Shown: positions 51,152-60,709, counted from the stretch's first letter. The stretch: DNA of 64,000 nucleotides from Hennigella sp045617465 (GCA_045617465.1 JAZLIQ010000003.1:180291-244290); one strand, 5' to 3'. Made by a program: numbers and translations. The notes: generated by a model not told the origin, from the letters alone.

Positions 51152-52983
51152 TTTTCTGCTATATCTTTAGCTGATTTATCTACAGTCTTATAGATTTGGA
51201 TGATGTCTCCAACTTTAACATCATTAAAATTCTTAATAACTAGTCCACATTCGTGTCCAGAAGTTACTTCATTAACTGTTTCTTTACCATGACGTAATGA
51301 AGCTATTTCGTTATGGTAAACTTCTTTTCCGTTACGAATAACTCTAGCCATAGCGTTTCTTAAGATCTTACCAGATGTAACTGCTACACCAGCAATAGTT
51401 CCAATTTCTGAGTGTTTTCATGTTTGTTTTACTTCTGCTTCACCCAAATCTTCATCTACAGATACTGGATCTAAAGATCCATATAACATGTTAATAACAT
51501 CTTCTTTTAGTTTATAGATGATGTTATAGAAGTAAAACTTAACCATTTGTTCTTGTGCTAAGTCTTTAATATCTTTATTTGGTCTTACATTAAAACCAAT
51601 AATGATTGCATTAGAAGCTTTTGCTAATTGAATATCAGATTCTGAGATAGCACCTATTGCTGCTCTAACAATATCAATAGTTGCTCCTTCTATCTTAACT
51701 TTTTCTAACATTCCTTTTATTGCTTCTAGTGATCCTTGTACATCACATTTAATAACTAAGTTTAAATGTTTAGAAGTATCATTAGGATCAGCTTGTTTCA
51801 TTTGGCTTCTAAAGATGTTAACGTTCTTTTCTTTAACTTTCTTAGCTAATTCTTTAGCTAAGTTTTCATCCTTAATAACTAATCATTTACTTCCTGGTAC
51901 TGGAACTTCAGATAAACCGGTAATCTTTACTGGTTGTCCGGGAATAGCCATCTTTAATTCTTTTCCTAAATCATTAAAGATTGCTCTAACTCTACCATAG
52001 ACTTCGCCTAAAACAATGAAGTCTCCTTTCCTTATAGTACCATTTTGAACTAATAATGTGGTTACAGGTCCTAAGCCTTTATCCATATTAGCTTCAATAC
52101 ATGTACCCATACCATCTCTGTTAGGGTTAGCTTTTAATTCTAAGATATCTGTTAAGGTTACAATAGCATCTAGTAATTCAGGGATGCCTTGCCCTTTTAA
52201 AGCTGATCCTTTAACAGTGATGGTATCTCCACCTCATTCTTCACATGTTAAACCTTTTTCTGATAAATCAGATAATGCTTTATCTGCTTTAGCATTGGGT
52301 TTATCCATTTTATTGACAAAAACAATAATAGGTACTTTAGCAGCTTTAGCATGGTCTATTGCTTCTTCTGTTTGTGGTTTAATACCATCATCAGCAGCTA
52401 CAACTAAAACTACTACGTCAGTAATGCTTGCTCCTCTAGCACGCATTTCTGTAAAGGCTTCGTGTCCTGGAGTATCAATAAAGGTAATAGGATTACCGTT
52501 TCTTTCAATTTGGTAAGCACCAATGTGTTGAGTGATACCACCAAACTCTCCTTGTGTTACATGGCTTTTTCTGATGTTGTCTAATAATGTAGTTTTACCA
52601 TGGTCTACATGGCCCATGATAGTAACTACAGGTGCTCTTTTAACCTTATCTTCTTCTTTATCTTCAACAATAAGGTTATCAATTACATTTGTTTCATCAA
52701 GTTGTAATTTCTTTTCAAAGTCTAGGTCAAATTCTAAACAAATTTCACCCATTTCTTCTTCGGTTAGTAACTTTGTTAAAGGGTAGGCTTTACCCTTCAT
52801 AAAGAAATACTTAATAATTTCAGTAGCTGGTTTTCCTAGCTTTGTAGCAAAATCTGCTACAGATAGTGGACCAGTAAAAACAAATACACCATTTTGCACT
52901 CCTGTCTTAATGGTTTTCATTTGTTTTCTAATATCTACTGATTGTCTGGTATCTACTTGTTTCTTTTTATTTGGTTTAGCCAT
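51142..52983 (-). CDS. infB: translation initiation factor IF-2
   Basis: 613 residues, the short form without the long N-terminal linker, as usual in Mollicutes. The G domain has VTIMGHVDHGKTTL, DTPGHEAF and NKMD; domains II-IV end with the fMet-tRNA-binding C2 region (GHECGLVIKNFNDVKVGDIIQ). It places initiator tRNA on the 30S subunit. It lies 18 bases after the 43-codon membrane-protein gene, with AGGAGG before its ATG. Confidence 0.96.
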
Positions 52984-53001
52984 GATAAACCTCCTAATTA
53001 A

Positions 53002-53133
53002 TTATTTATCCACAAAGTGGATGATTAAGTTTGCAACACCAAGTGCGGCTGAGATAATACTAAAAGTTGATGCTATTAATCATGCTTTTAGATTAAATTT
53101 ATAATCGTTTTTCTTTTTATTTTCCTTTTTCAT
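53002..53133 (-). CDS. 43-residue membrane protein in the nusA-infB operon
   Basis: 43 residues: a lysine/asparagine-rich start (MKKENKKKNDYKFN), one TGA Trp, and a single hydrophobic helix (AWLIASTFSIISAALGVANLII) ending HFVDK. It occupies the place of ylxQ (L7Ae-type protein) in the usual nusA-ylxR-ylxQ-infB order but is unrelated to it. It overlaps ylxR by 17 bases, so translation is probably coupled. The function is unknown. The frame is short and could be accidental, but its position, overlap and clean membrane helix argue for a gene. Confidence 0.55.
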
Positions 53134-53377
53134 TATTTAAGTCCTTGATAAGATCTTCACTTACTGAACACTTTGTCCGTTTAGAAAGAATGAGCGCAAG
53201 TTTTGGATCATTTAATGCTTGGTCTGTTGGTTTTAATCAATAACCACGACCAGGTTTGTTTTGTTGAGTGTCAATAACTAATTTATTATTAACCTTAACA
53301 AATCTAATTAATTCTTGTCTATCATAATGTTTGTTTGAATATAGACAAGTTCTCAATCCTCTATTTTTTCTTGACAT
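53117..53377 (-). CDS. ylxR: YlxR-family RNA-binding protein
   Basis: 86 residues with the YlxR pattern: RTCLYSNKHYDRQELIRFVK, then GRGYWLKPTDQAL (W is TGA-coded). It lacks one Cys of the usual pair. Homologues bind RNA and modulate RNase P (RnpM). It overlaps the nusA end by 17 bases and the small membrane-protein start by 17 bases, within the nusA-ylxR-infB operon. Confidence 0.85.
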
Positions 53378-54836
53378 CTTTTGTTAATTCATCTAGTGCA
53401 GCTAAATCATCAGCATAAGAACTTAGTTCTTCGTTGCTGATTTCAACAGCTGGTTCATCTTCTTCTACAACTTCTTCAACTGGGGTTGCTTTTGTAGCAT
53501 CATCAACAACTTCGTGTGTTTTGTCAATTGATTCTAGAATGTCAGCATTTGATGATTTATATTTATCAAGTGTTGAACTGAATTTATTAACAGGCTTTTC
53601 CTTCTTTGTTGCATCAACAGCGGTTGGTGTAACAATTCTTTCAACCTTAACATATTCAATTGCTTCATCCTTAGCTGTATCAACTGATACTACATCAATA
53701 TCTGCTTCTAGTAATTGGCTTAAAATCTTAACGTTCTTTCCTTTTAAACCAATTAATAGAGCAACTCTGTAATCATCAGATGTTACTAAAGTAATCTTTC
53801 TACCAGATACTTCTTTCTTCTTACCAGTTTCAGGATCTTCTTCAAATACTGGTTCATCAATGTGATAACCGTAAACTGGAACTGGGTTACAAATGTTAAC
53901 AATGAATTTGCCCATTTCTTCATCATAGTTAGCAAATTCAATCTTTTCAGAACCCATTTCTTGTAGTATTGGTCTAATTCTATCAGCTCTTGCACCAATA
54001 CAAGCTCCAATAGCATCAATTCCAGGTTGGTTAGACTTAACTGCTACTTTTGTCTTGTATCCAGCAACTCTGCCAACTTTCTTAATTTCTACAACTCCTG
54101 TTTGAATTTCAGGAATGTTTGTATGTAGTAGATCAGAAACAATTAATCCACTAGCTCTAGATAATTCTACTGGTCAACCCCTAGTTTGTTCTTTAACATC
54201 TTTAATAACAAACTTATATTTTGCACCAGGAATTAATCTTTCATCTGGGTTAGCATCTAATCTTCTAACAACACCATAAGTCTTACCCAAGTTTACTTGG
54301 ATAAGTTTACTCTTAGCATCAATCTTTTCAACTTCTGCATAAACAATAGTACCAATCTTTGGTGCTCATTCTTTATAGATGTTCTTATTAGATTCAATAG
54401 ATACACCTTGTTTAAAGACTAATAACATGTGGGTAACAACACGTTTAGGTAATGTGTTGATATCTACATATTCCTTAACAATGTCTCCAACCTTAACATT
54501 TTTATCCATTTTAATTGCTTCAGATAATAGTTTTTGGTTGTAGTCATTGTAATCTTTCTCTACTTTACCAGTATCTGGATCAGTTCAGTCTGGTGTAGTA
54601 GCATCATCAATAACTGTGAATAAACGATATAAAGAAATTTTTCCAGTTTCTTTATCAATCTTTACTTCACACTTATCTCCTGCATAAGCTTCGTGAGTTT
54701 CATCTATAGATGCTGTTTCTTTCTCATAAGCTTTCTTCATAGCATTTTCTAAAGAAGCTATAACAACATCTTCAGTTACTTCTCTAGCATCTGCTATTTC
54801 CTTGATAATTTCAAGTAATTGATTATTTTTTTCCAT
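53361..54836 (-). CDS. nusA: transcription termination/antitermination factor NusA
   Basis: 491 residues. N-terminal RNA-polymerase-binding domain (MEKNNQLLEIIKEIADAREVTEDVVIASLENAMKKAY), S1 domain around VVRRLDANPDERLIPG, then two KH domains (IGACIGARADRIRPILQEMG and VALLIGLKGKNVKILSQLLEAD). An acidic tail of ~110 residues (EEVVEEDEPAVEISNEELS) replaces the usual end. It controls pausing and termination. Its mRNA starts with a stem-loop followed by U-rich sequence. Confidence 0.94.
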
Positions 54837-54854
54837 ATTTTATCCTTTATTAAA

Positions 54855-54903
54855 TAAAAGCACTCAAGGCGGCCGTTCCGTCTTGAGTGGTATATTTATT
54901 ATA
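54855..54903 (-). promoter_or_regulatory. nusA promoter and 5' hairpin (possible attenuator)
   Basis: Minus strand: TATAAT (complement of 54898-54903), then an expected start near 54891, then a GC-rich hairpin whose arms CACTCAAG and CTTGAGTG (54889-54882 and 54868-54861) enclose an inner CGG/CCG pair, then CTTTTATTT. The mRNA therefore begins with a terminator-like stem directly before the nusA ribosome-binding site (AAAGGA). Confidence 0.6.
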
Positions 54904-54932
54904 CAGATAAATGCTAATTTTTACAATTTTCT

Positions 54933-55283
54933 TTATTTAGCAGAAAATTGAATAATAATTTCTGCTTCTACTAATAGAGCATCAATACTTACAGTAATAG
55001 GTGCACCAGCAGATGTTTGAGTTACTTTAACTCTGTCATCAGTGCCTGATAGAAAGGCATTATTACCTATGGTAATCTTCCAAAAAGATAACGCCACTCC
55101 GGGGTTTACTGACCCTATGGCAGAAAAGTGTTGATGACGTTTAGCTCTAGTGCTACCAGCATTAGGGAATGATACTCCCTCTGTTTTAAATGTTACTTTA
55201 TAACCTTGTACACATGCACAAGAAACAATTGGTGCAACAGCAGCAATAGTTGATGCGGGAATTAATATTTTTAATAATTTCAT
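54933..55283 (-). CDS. short lipoprotein
   Basis: 116 residues. Signal peptide MKLLKILIPASTIAAVAP, lipobox IVSC with Cys 22 (SCAC follows). The mature part is about 95 residues with beta-type sequence (YKVTFKTEGVSF, APITVSIDALLVEAEIIIQF). TATAAT lies eight bases before the ATG; no Shine-Dalgarno. No family recognised. It stands between the candidate RNA and nusA. Confidence 0.8.
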   Translation of the reverse strand: MKLLKILIPASTIAAVAPIVSCACVQGYKVTFKTEGVSFPNAGSTRAKRHQHFSAIGSVNPGVALSFWKITIGNNAFLSGTDDRVKVTQTSAGAPITVSIDALLVEAEIIIQFSAK

Positions 55284-55320
55284 AGTTTCTTAATTATATA
55301 TAGACATTCGTTTATATAAA

Positions 55321-55358
55321 TAAAAAAAGAGTGTGCTTAAAGCAACACTTCTTTTTAT
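55321..55358 (-). terminator. terminator of the candidate RNA
   Basis: On the minus strand AGUGU-UGCUUUAAGCA-CACU followed by seven U. Confidence 0.7.
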
Positions 55359-55726
55359 TTAAAATCGGTTAAATAGATTGAAATTTAGAATTCTATCTAA
55401 CTCTAAGTTTTAGAAAGGAGGTTGAATAATTACAATTCAAATACAGAAATATAATTTACAAAACCGTTTTATCAATTAAGTGAATAACCTTATGATAAGC
55501 CATCAAAAATTAGACAACGAATGAAATGCGAAAATTAAATAGAAAGTTAAATTATTGAATGAATAGTTTATTGCGATTCCTAGTTCCTCACCAGGTCAAT
55601 TAAACTAATAGACAATGATTTGTAACAAGATCTACACCTAGTTCCTCACTAAGTAAGGTCTTGCATAACACTAATCCAAACCGGCTCCTCGCCGTAAAAT
55701 TCAGACCATTCTATCAAGTGTTATGC
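55321..55726 (-). ncRNA. candidate structured RNA with GAGGA-loop hairpins and a 16S-tail-like element
   Basis: No reading frame of note spans 55320-55780. On the minus strand TATAAT (complement of 55733-55738) gives a start near 55726, and AGUGUUGCUUUAAGCACACU plus U7 ends the RNA near 55321. A 10-bp stem (GCAUAACACU with AGUGUUAUGC, 55726-55717 and 55672-55663) encloses the first of three hairpins that share a GAGGA loop (complements of 55686-55690, 55643-55647, 55585-55589; stems of 4-6 bp such as CCUGGU/ACUAGG). The complement of 55411-55422 is ACCUCCUUUCUA, the sequence of the 3' end of 16S rRNA in many bacteria. It is not RNase P, tmRNA or SRP RNA by motif. On the plus strand the loops would read UCCUC and the element AAAGGAGGU, so the strand should be checked. 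Confidence 0.5.
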
Positions 55727-55781
55727 ACTTATATTATATAGTCATTTTTCCAAAATAAAATATAACTTGAAAATATACATT

Positions 55782-55812
55782 AAAAAATAGAATACTACGT
55801 ATTCTATTTTTT
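55782..55812. terminator. bidirectional terminator
   Basis: Perfect 14-bp arms AAAAAATAGAATAC and GTATTCTATTTTTT with a TAC loop, isolating the candidate RNA from the duplicated membrane-protein genes. Confidence 0.8.
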
Positions 55813-55891
55813 CCTAACAAATTTTAGCAAAGGTTGGTTCTTGTGTGTTTTTGGTGTTTTTACCACATATTTTTTATATAATTTAAGAGTT

Positions 55892-56455
55892 ATGGAAAAT
55901 CAAAATATTAAACAAAAAACAAAAAGAGATGGCTTAATTCTTTTGCTAATCTTTAGCATTGTTTTGATCGTAATGGCAGCAGCATCAATTGTTGCTTTTG
56001 CTGTATGTTCTAGTGCAATATCGCAAGCATTCCATGGTGGAGCTACTGGTCCTAAATCATTTTTAGTTCCAGCAATTCCATATATTGTAGTTTTAGTGCT
56101 ATTGCTACTTGTGGGTGCAGCAAATATAGTTTTTTCTATCATCACTGCAGTCAAGGCAAAATCAGCAACATATGTTGGTTCTGCAGGATTAACAAGAGCA
56201 ACATTCATTATCCTACCTATTGTGGCTGTTTCATTACTTGTGGTAGCAGCAATAATTTGTGCTATAGATCTATCAGTAATTACAGCTGGTGCTGGTTCAA
56301 AAGAAGAATTAATTAAGATTGTTGATGGCAACCTAGACAACATGATGGCATGAATTGCTGTTTCTGGCGGAACTATTTGTGCTGTAGGTATACTACAAAC
56401 AATCTTCTGCGCAATTAACTTACGCGGAAAGAAAAAACAAGCCGAAAGAGCTTAA
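55892..56455 (+). CDS. four-helix membrane protein (duplicate copy 1)
   Basis: 187 residues. After MENQNIKQKTKRDG come four membrane helices (about 15-42, 62-85, 108-135, 155-178) and a basic end (LRGKKKQAERA). No family recognised. The first 15 codons, the promoter (TATAAT nine bases before ATG) and the terminator are the same in copy 2, so this is a recent tandem duplication with divergence of the helices. I reject the longer frame starting at 55841 because it begins before the promoter. Confidence 0.75.
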
Positions 56456-56466
56456 TTAGCTATCTA

Positions 56467-56497
56467 TAACAAAACTAGGGTTTACCCTAGTTTTTCT
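56467..56497 (+). terminator. intrinsic terminator
   Basis: AAAACTAGGG-TTTA-CCCTAGTTTTTC after copy 1. Confidence 0.8.
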
Positions 56498-56525
56498 TTT
56501 ATTTTAGATATATAATTTAAGAGTT

Positions 56526-57113
56526 ATGGAAAATCAAAATATTAAACAAAAAACAAAAAGAGATGGCTTAAAGACGCTACTAATTGTTAGTATTATCCTA
56601 ACAGCTGTTGCTGCAGGATCTATTCTTGCATGCGTTATAGCGTCAGAAGTAACCGTAATACCAACAATTAAGGCCGCATTTGCTGGACAAGTACCTGTTA
56701 CAGCAGCAACATATGTAATTCCTTACATCCCTTGAATGATCTTCTTTGTGATGTTAGTTGGTATTGGTATAGTTAATATCATCTTCTCAATTAAAACCGC
56801 AGTTAAAGCACAACATGCAACATATGTTGGATCTGTAGGCTTTACTAGAGCAACATTCATTATTCTGCCTATTATTGCAGTATCAGTATTCGTAGTTGGT
56901 CTTGCTTTAGGTACATGAAACTTTGTTGAGACTATGTTATTAACATATGGACCAAGCCCAGACCAAACTGGAGCTGCACTAATTGAAGCAATAGAATATA
57001 TTGATCTTTGAGTTAGTTTAGCTGGTGGTATTATTTGTGCAGTTGGTATTCTACAAATTATCTTCTGTGCAATTAACCTTGGTGGTAAGAAGAAACACTC
57101 AGCTCAAGCTTAA
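56526..57113 (+). CDS. four-helix membrane protein (duplicate copy 2)
   Basis: 195 residues, paralogue of the gene at 55892 with identical first 15 codons, promoter and 3' flank. The helices differ, but YVGSVGFTRATFIILPI and ICAVGILQIIFCAINL match copy 1 (YVGSAGLTRATFIILPI, ICAVGILQTIFCAINL). Two TGA Trp interrupt the standard-code frame. Function unknown. Confidence 0.75.
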
Positions 57114-57130
57114 TTAGCTATCTATAACAA

Positions 57131-57156
57131 AAACTAGGGATATCCCTAGTTTTTTC
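57131..57156 (+). terminator. intrinsic terminator
   Basis: AAACTAGGGATATCCCTAGTTTTTTC after copy 2. Confidence 0.8.
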
Positions 57157-57179
57157 TTTAGATAAAAATTAGTGCAAAT

Positions 57180-57208
57180 TTGTCTATATATATATATATA
57201 ACTAATAT
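57180..57208 (+). repeat. TA repeat forming the promoter spacer of a lipoprotein gene
   Basis: TTGTCT (57180-57185, -35-like) and TAATAT (57203-57208, -10-like) are separated by exactly 17 bases, 15 of them an alternating AT run (the full (TA)8 run is 57185-57200). The ATG follows at 57226 with CGGAGA in between. Confidence 0.55.
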
Positions 57209-57225
57209 ATTAAACGGAGATAATT

Positions 57226-58116
57226 ATGAGTAAGAAAAGAATATTATTTTGAGCTACAAGTTTAATTCCTGTGGCTGCAACAGTAGGAAGCTTAGCTTCT
57301 TGTTCTTGCAATGATGCTAACCAAGGTGAGTACCTTATAGAGCCAAGTACTGACAAACGAGAATTTAAATTAGAAAGAGTTAGATATGAAGATCTCTCAC
57401 AATATGGAGAATATTTGTTTTCTATAGATGGATTTAAATTAAAAAACGGTACATCTAAAGGTAAATGACATATATCAGCCAAATTAGTTGTTGGTGATGA
57501 TGTTATTTCTCTTTCTTTAAAAGAGAAAATGCTTAGAAGAGATGGCAAATTAAGTTTTACTTTGTACTCTGAAGAATGAGATGAATTAATTGCAATAAGT
57601 GGTAGTGACACTCCTTATGAGATTAAGGATTTATCTGTTAAACATAACGGTAAGGAATTAATTAGAGATGGATCTGGCTATACTACTCTAATTCAAACAA
57701 CATTAGTTGGACCAAATGCATACAGTGAGGACCAATTTACTGGTAATTTAAGCGATATAACCCCTACTGTACAAATGAATATTCCTACAGGAGATAATAC
57801 TGATTCTAGTTTTATATTATGCAACACAAATAATGATTTTGATGTTGAAGATATTGCAGTCGAAGCTGCGCCTATTGATTCTAGATTCCCTGGAACATTC
57901 TCTAATTGAAAACTAAATGTGTGTGATACTCCTTATCATACTTACTATTTAACTACAACTTGTACTTGAACAGAAGTGTACTATTCTGATTCAATTTTCA
58001 CAAACCTTGCTTTTAGAGTAACAAACAAAAATGACTCAAGTATTGTTTATTACGAAAATGATGGTATTTGAGATGAAAACGAATTTGTCTTCTTATTAGT
58101 ATGGGCAGGAGACTAA
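57226..58116 (+). CDS. lipoprotein, overlapping the downstream Fic gene
   Basis: 296 residues. Signal peptide MSKKRILFWATSLIPVAATV, lipobox LASC with Cys 26. Mature sequence is acidic, with beta-type segments and many aromatic residues; no family recognised. GGAGA lies eight bases before the ATG. Its last five codons overlap the first codons of the Fic gene in another frame (16 bases), so the two are co-transcribed and probably coupled. Confidence 0.83.
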
Positions 58117-59084
58117 CAATTAAAGAATTTGATTTCTCTAAATTTGATTTTAAATTACTAAAATCTGAAAGACGTGATTTTATAAATAAATTCTATGTTT
58201 TTCAACAAAGACAAAATCAGAGACAAAAAATGTTTGCCTCTGTTTTTAATTTAATATCAATTGATAATTTGAAGAATACACACGACAAGAATAATGCGAT
58301 GATGGAATTATTAAATAGCGTTTGCAAAAATTTTGAAAATATAAAAATAAATATTGAAACTATCTTGAATTTTAATGCAATAATATTTGATGATGACCCC
58401 TCAATTGGAAAGGGGTTAAGACAAAACCAAAATTATATTTTTTCTCGTTCTAAAGAGATGAAACTGATGCCTAAATTAATTTTTACTCCCCCTCCACCAA
58501 ACGAGATTAAAACTGCTCTTTTGCAACTTTGTAAATCTTTTAATAAAGAATGAAGCAGGCCGGATATCAATAAATTATATTTAATCCCTATTTTCTTTGA
58601 TGATTTTGTCTTAATTCATCCTTTTACAAACGGTAATGGAAGGGTAGGCAGATTGTTGGCTACCGTTTTGTTTCTACAAGCTGGCTTTTCTGTTTTTAAA
58701 TATGTTTCCCTAGAAACAGAAATTAATAAGAGACGTAATCTATATCATAGGTCATTACATAGAACAAATGATGGTTGATACGAAAACAAAAATGACTACT
58801 GACCTTTTGTTTTAAATATGTTATTAACTCTTCAAGATGCCTACAAAGAGTTAGATAGAAAGTTTATCATTGAGGGTAATAAACTAAATCACAACCCTCA
58901 ATGATTAGAAACAGCATTGTTGTATAGCATTATCCCTTATCGTGTAAATGATATAGTTAGTGCTTTACCAGACTTTTCTACTGATCTAATTCAACAAACT
59001 ATTGATAAATTAGTATCAGAAGGTAAATTAGCTAAATTATCTCCTGGAAACATCTATAAAAGTCTTATTTGAGATAAGAAATAA
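58101..59084 (+). CDS. Fic-domain protein with C-terminal winged helix
   Basis: 327 residues. The Fic core motif HPFTNGNGRVGR lies at 173-184 and is complete, so AMP (or other nucleotide) transfer to a protein target is plausible. The C-terminal 60 residues (NPQWLETALLYSIIPYRVNDIVSALPDFSTDLIQQTIDKLV) look like a winged helix. I do not see the (S/T)xxxE(G/N) inhibitory helix that keeps many Fic proteins off. The start at 58101 overlaps the lipoprotein stop; later Met codons are possible. Confidence 0.85.
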
Positions 59085-59137
59085 TTCGTTTCTATTCATA
59101 GATTTATGTTTATATAATATAAACATAAGGAGAAAAT

Positions 59138-59665
59138 ATGGCGAAAAGAAAATATGGTTATATTACTAACAAAGAACGTAATAAACGTGTTAGACAAAGT
59201 AACCAAACCTATGGCTTAAGAAAGCTATTTATAACACTAGCAGTTGTTGCTCTAGTTGTTTTAGTTGTATTTGCAATTGCTTCACTAGTGCAAGTTGCAG
59301 ATGTTATTAAGCAACACGAGGTGTCTAGAGGATCTGATTGAGATTTAATTGAACAATTGTGTAATGAAATACCATTATCATTATTTCATTGATCAGATAC
59401 AGATGCTGGCCACTACGTAACACTATCAGGCTTTGGCATTTTCATGTCAGTTTGAGCTGTTGTTACAGTTGGATTATCAGTAGTTGCTCTAATCTTTGTA
59501 TTAGCAATGAAATCACCTAAAGCTGCTAAGGCTAACCTTAACAGACTTGAATCAGCAGCATTATCAGGTAAAAAACTTGAAAAACACGCTAATGCTTCTG
59601 AAGTTTACCGTGAAAGATTGACAAATACAGACAAACTTAAAAAATACGGTAAAGCTCCTAAATAA
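59138..59665 (+). CDS. two-helix membrane protein
   Basis: 175 residues. A basic start (MAKRKYGYITNKERNKRVRQSN), helix one (LFITLAVVALVVLVVFAIASL), an external loop of ~45 residues with two TGA Trp, helix two (IFMSVWAVVTVGLSVVALIFVLAM), and a basic cytoplasmic tail. TATAAT and AAGGAG precede the ATG. No family recognised. Confidence 0.7.
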
Positions 59666-59670
59666 GCCAC

Positions 59671-59697
59671 AAAAGCCAGGTTGAACCTGGTTTTTTA
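59671..59697 (+). terminator. intrinsic terminator
   Basis: AAAGCCAGG-TTGAA-CCTGGTTTTTT. Confidence 0.8.
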
Positions 59698-59715
59698 TTA
59701 TTACTTGATTAAATT

Positions 59716-59740
59716 AAAAAGTAGGTAAACCTACTTTTTA
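59716..59740 (-). terminator. terminator of the second Fic gene
   Basis: AAAAAGTAGG-TAAA-CCTACTTTTT on the plus strand; the Fic stop codon is inside the stem. Confidence 0.75.
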
Positions 59741-60624
59741 TATTGAATTTCGAAATAGTCTAATGGCTTTTTAAATTCCTCTTGACATTTTAGACAGACA
59801 TCAATAAGTTTAGTTTTGTCGGTTTTTCATTTTGACAATCCTTCATAATATTGTGCTTTTATCTTATCAAACACAATAAAAGGTACAATGTTATTTTTTA
59901 AGCATTCTCTAAACATAATTAATCTACCTACCCTACCGTTTCCATCTTGGAAAGGGTGAATACATTCAAATCTATAATGAAATTCTAATATTTCTTCCAG
60001 TGTTTTATCCTTGATACTATTGTATCAAGATAATAAATTATTCATTGCTTCAGGCACTAATTTAGGTGCTGTTGTTTCCTTACCACCAACCTGGTTCGGA
60101 AATTCTTTATATTCACCCACATTAAATCATTCTTTTTGTGCTTGAGATGTGTTGCTTTTCAAAACTCTATGTAATCTTTTAATTAATTTTTCGTCTAATG
60201 GATATGACATTGTATCAAGCAAGATATCAAAGCATGTAAAGTGATTTTTGGTTTCAATAATATCATCAACATTGGTATTTTTACTAGTTGGGCCTAAAGT
60301 ATTAGTTGTATATAAACTTTGCGTTTGTTTTTGTGATAGCTGACTACCCTCAATTTTATTTGAGTTATAAGCTAGATTAACTTGTATTCATTCATATATT
60401 CTGCCAGCTAATTTAACTTTTCTCTCTTGTAATAATCAATATAAAATATTGTTACCAACACTGACAGAGTTGCTTCTTTCTGGTTTTACAGCATCTTCTG
60501 GTATGAATCACACACCACCCACCAATCTTGCGTTGGGAATTCTTCTTAATTCACAATAATATCTAACAGTTCTAGGGCTGATAGATCATTTTTTTGCTAT
60601 TATCTCAATATTAACAAATTTCAT
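59731..60624 (-). CDS. Fic-family protein with N-terminal DNA-binding domain (autoinhibited class)
   Basis: 297 residues; the frame is broken up by TGA Trp codons in the standard code. Residues 1-50 form a MerR-like helix-turn-helix (IEIIAKKWSISPRTVRYYC). S88-x-x-x-E92-G93 in NSNKIEGSQ matches the inhibitory helix that blocks ATP in many Fic proteins. The catalytic HPFQDGNGRVGR is at 223-234. The ATG has TATAAT nine bases upstream, and a 12-bp inverted repeat lies just further out, a likely operator for its own domain. Confidence 0.88.
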
Positions 60625-60650
60625 AGCCAAAAGATTATACATTAAATTTC

Positions 60651-60697
60651 TTTAATCGGCAAAAAAGTTTTTACAAAAAATAATATTGCCGATTAAA
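60651..60697 (-). promoter_or_regulatory. candidate operator of the second Fic gene
   Basis: TTTAATCGGCAA (60651-60662) and its exact inverted copy TTGCCGATTAAA (60686-60697) flank 23 bases. The promoter-proximal copy lies at the -35 region of the Fic promoter. Confidence 0.6.
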
Positions 60698-60709
60698 ATA
60701 AACAAAACA

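Noticed and set aside
53006..53014. TTATCCACA, a perfect DnaA-box sequence
   Set aside because: It is single and lies inside the end of the 43-codon gene; no cluster of boxes is near, so it does not mark an origin.
55321..55740. RNase P RNA as the identity of the candidate RNA
   Set aside because: The size fits, but GAGGAAAGTCC and the other universal RNase P elements are absent on both strands.
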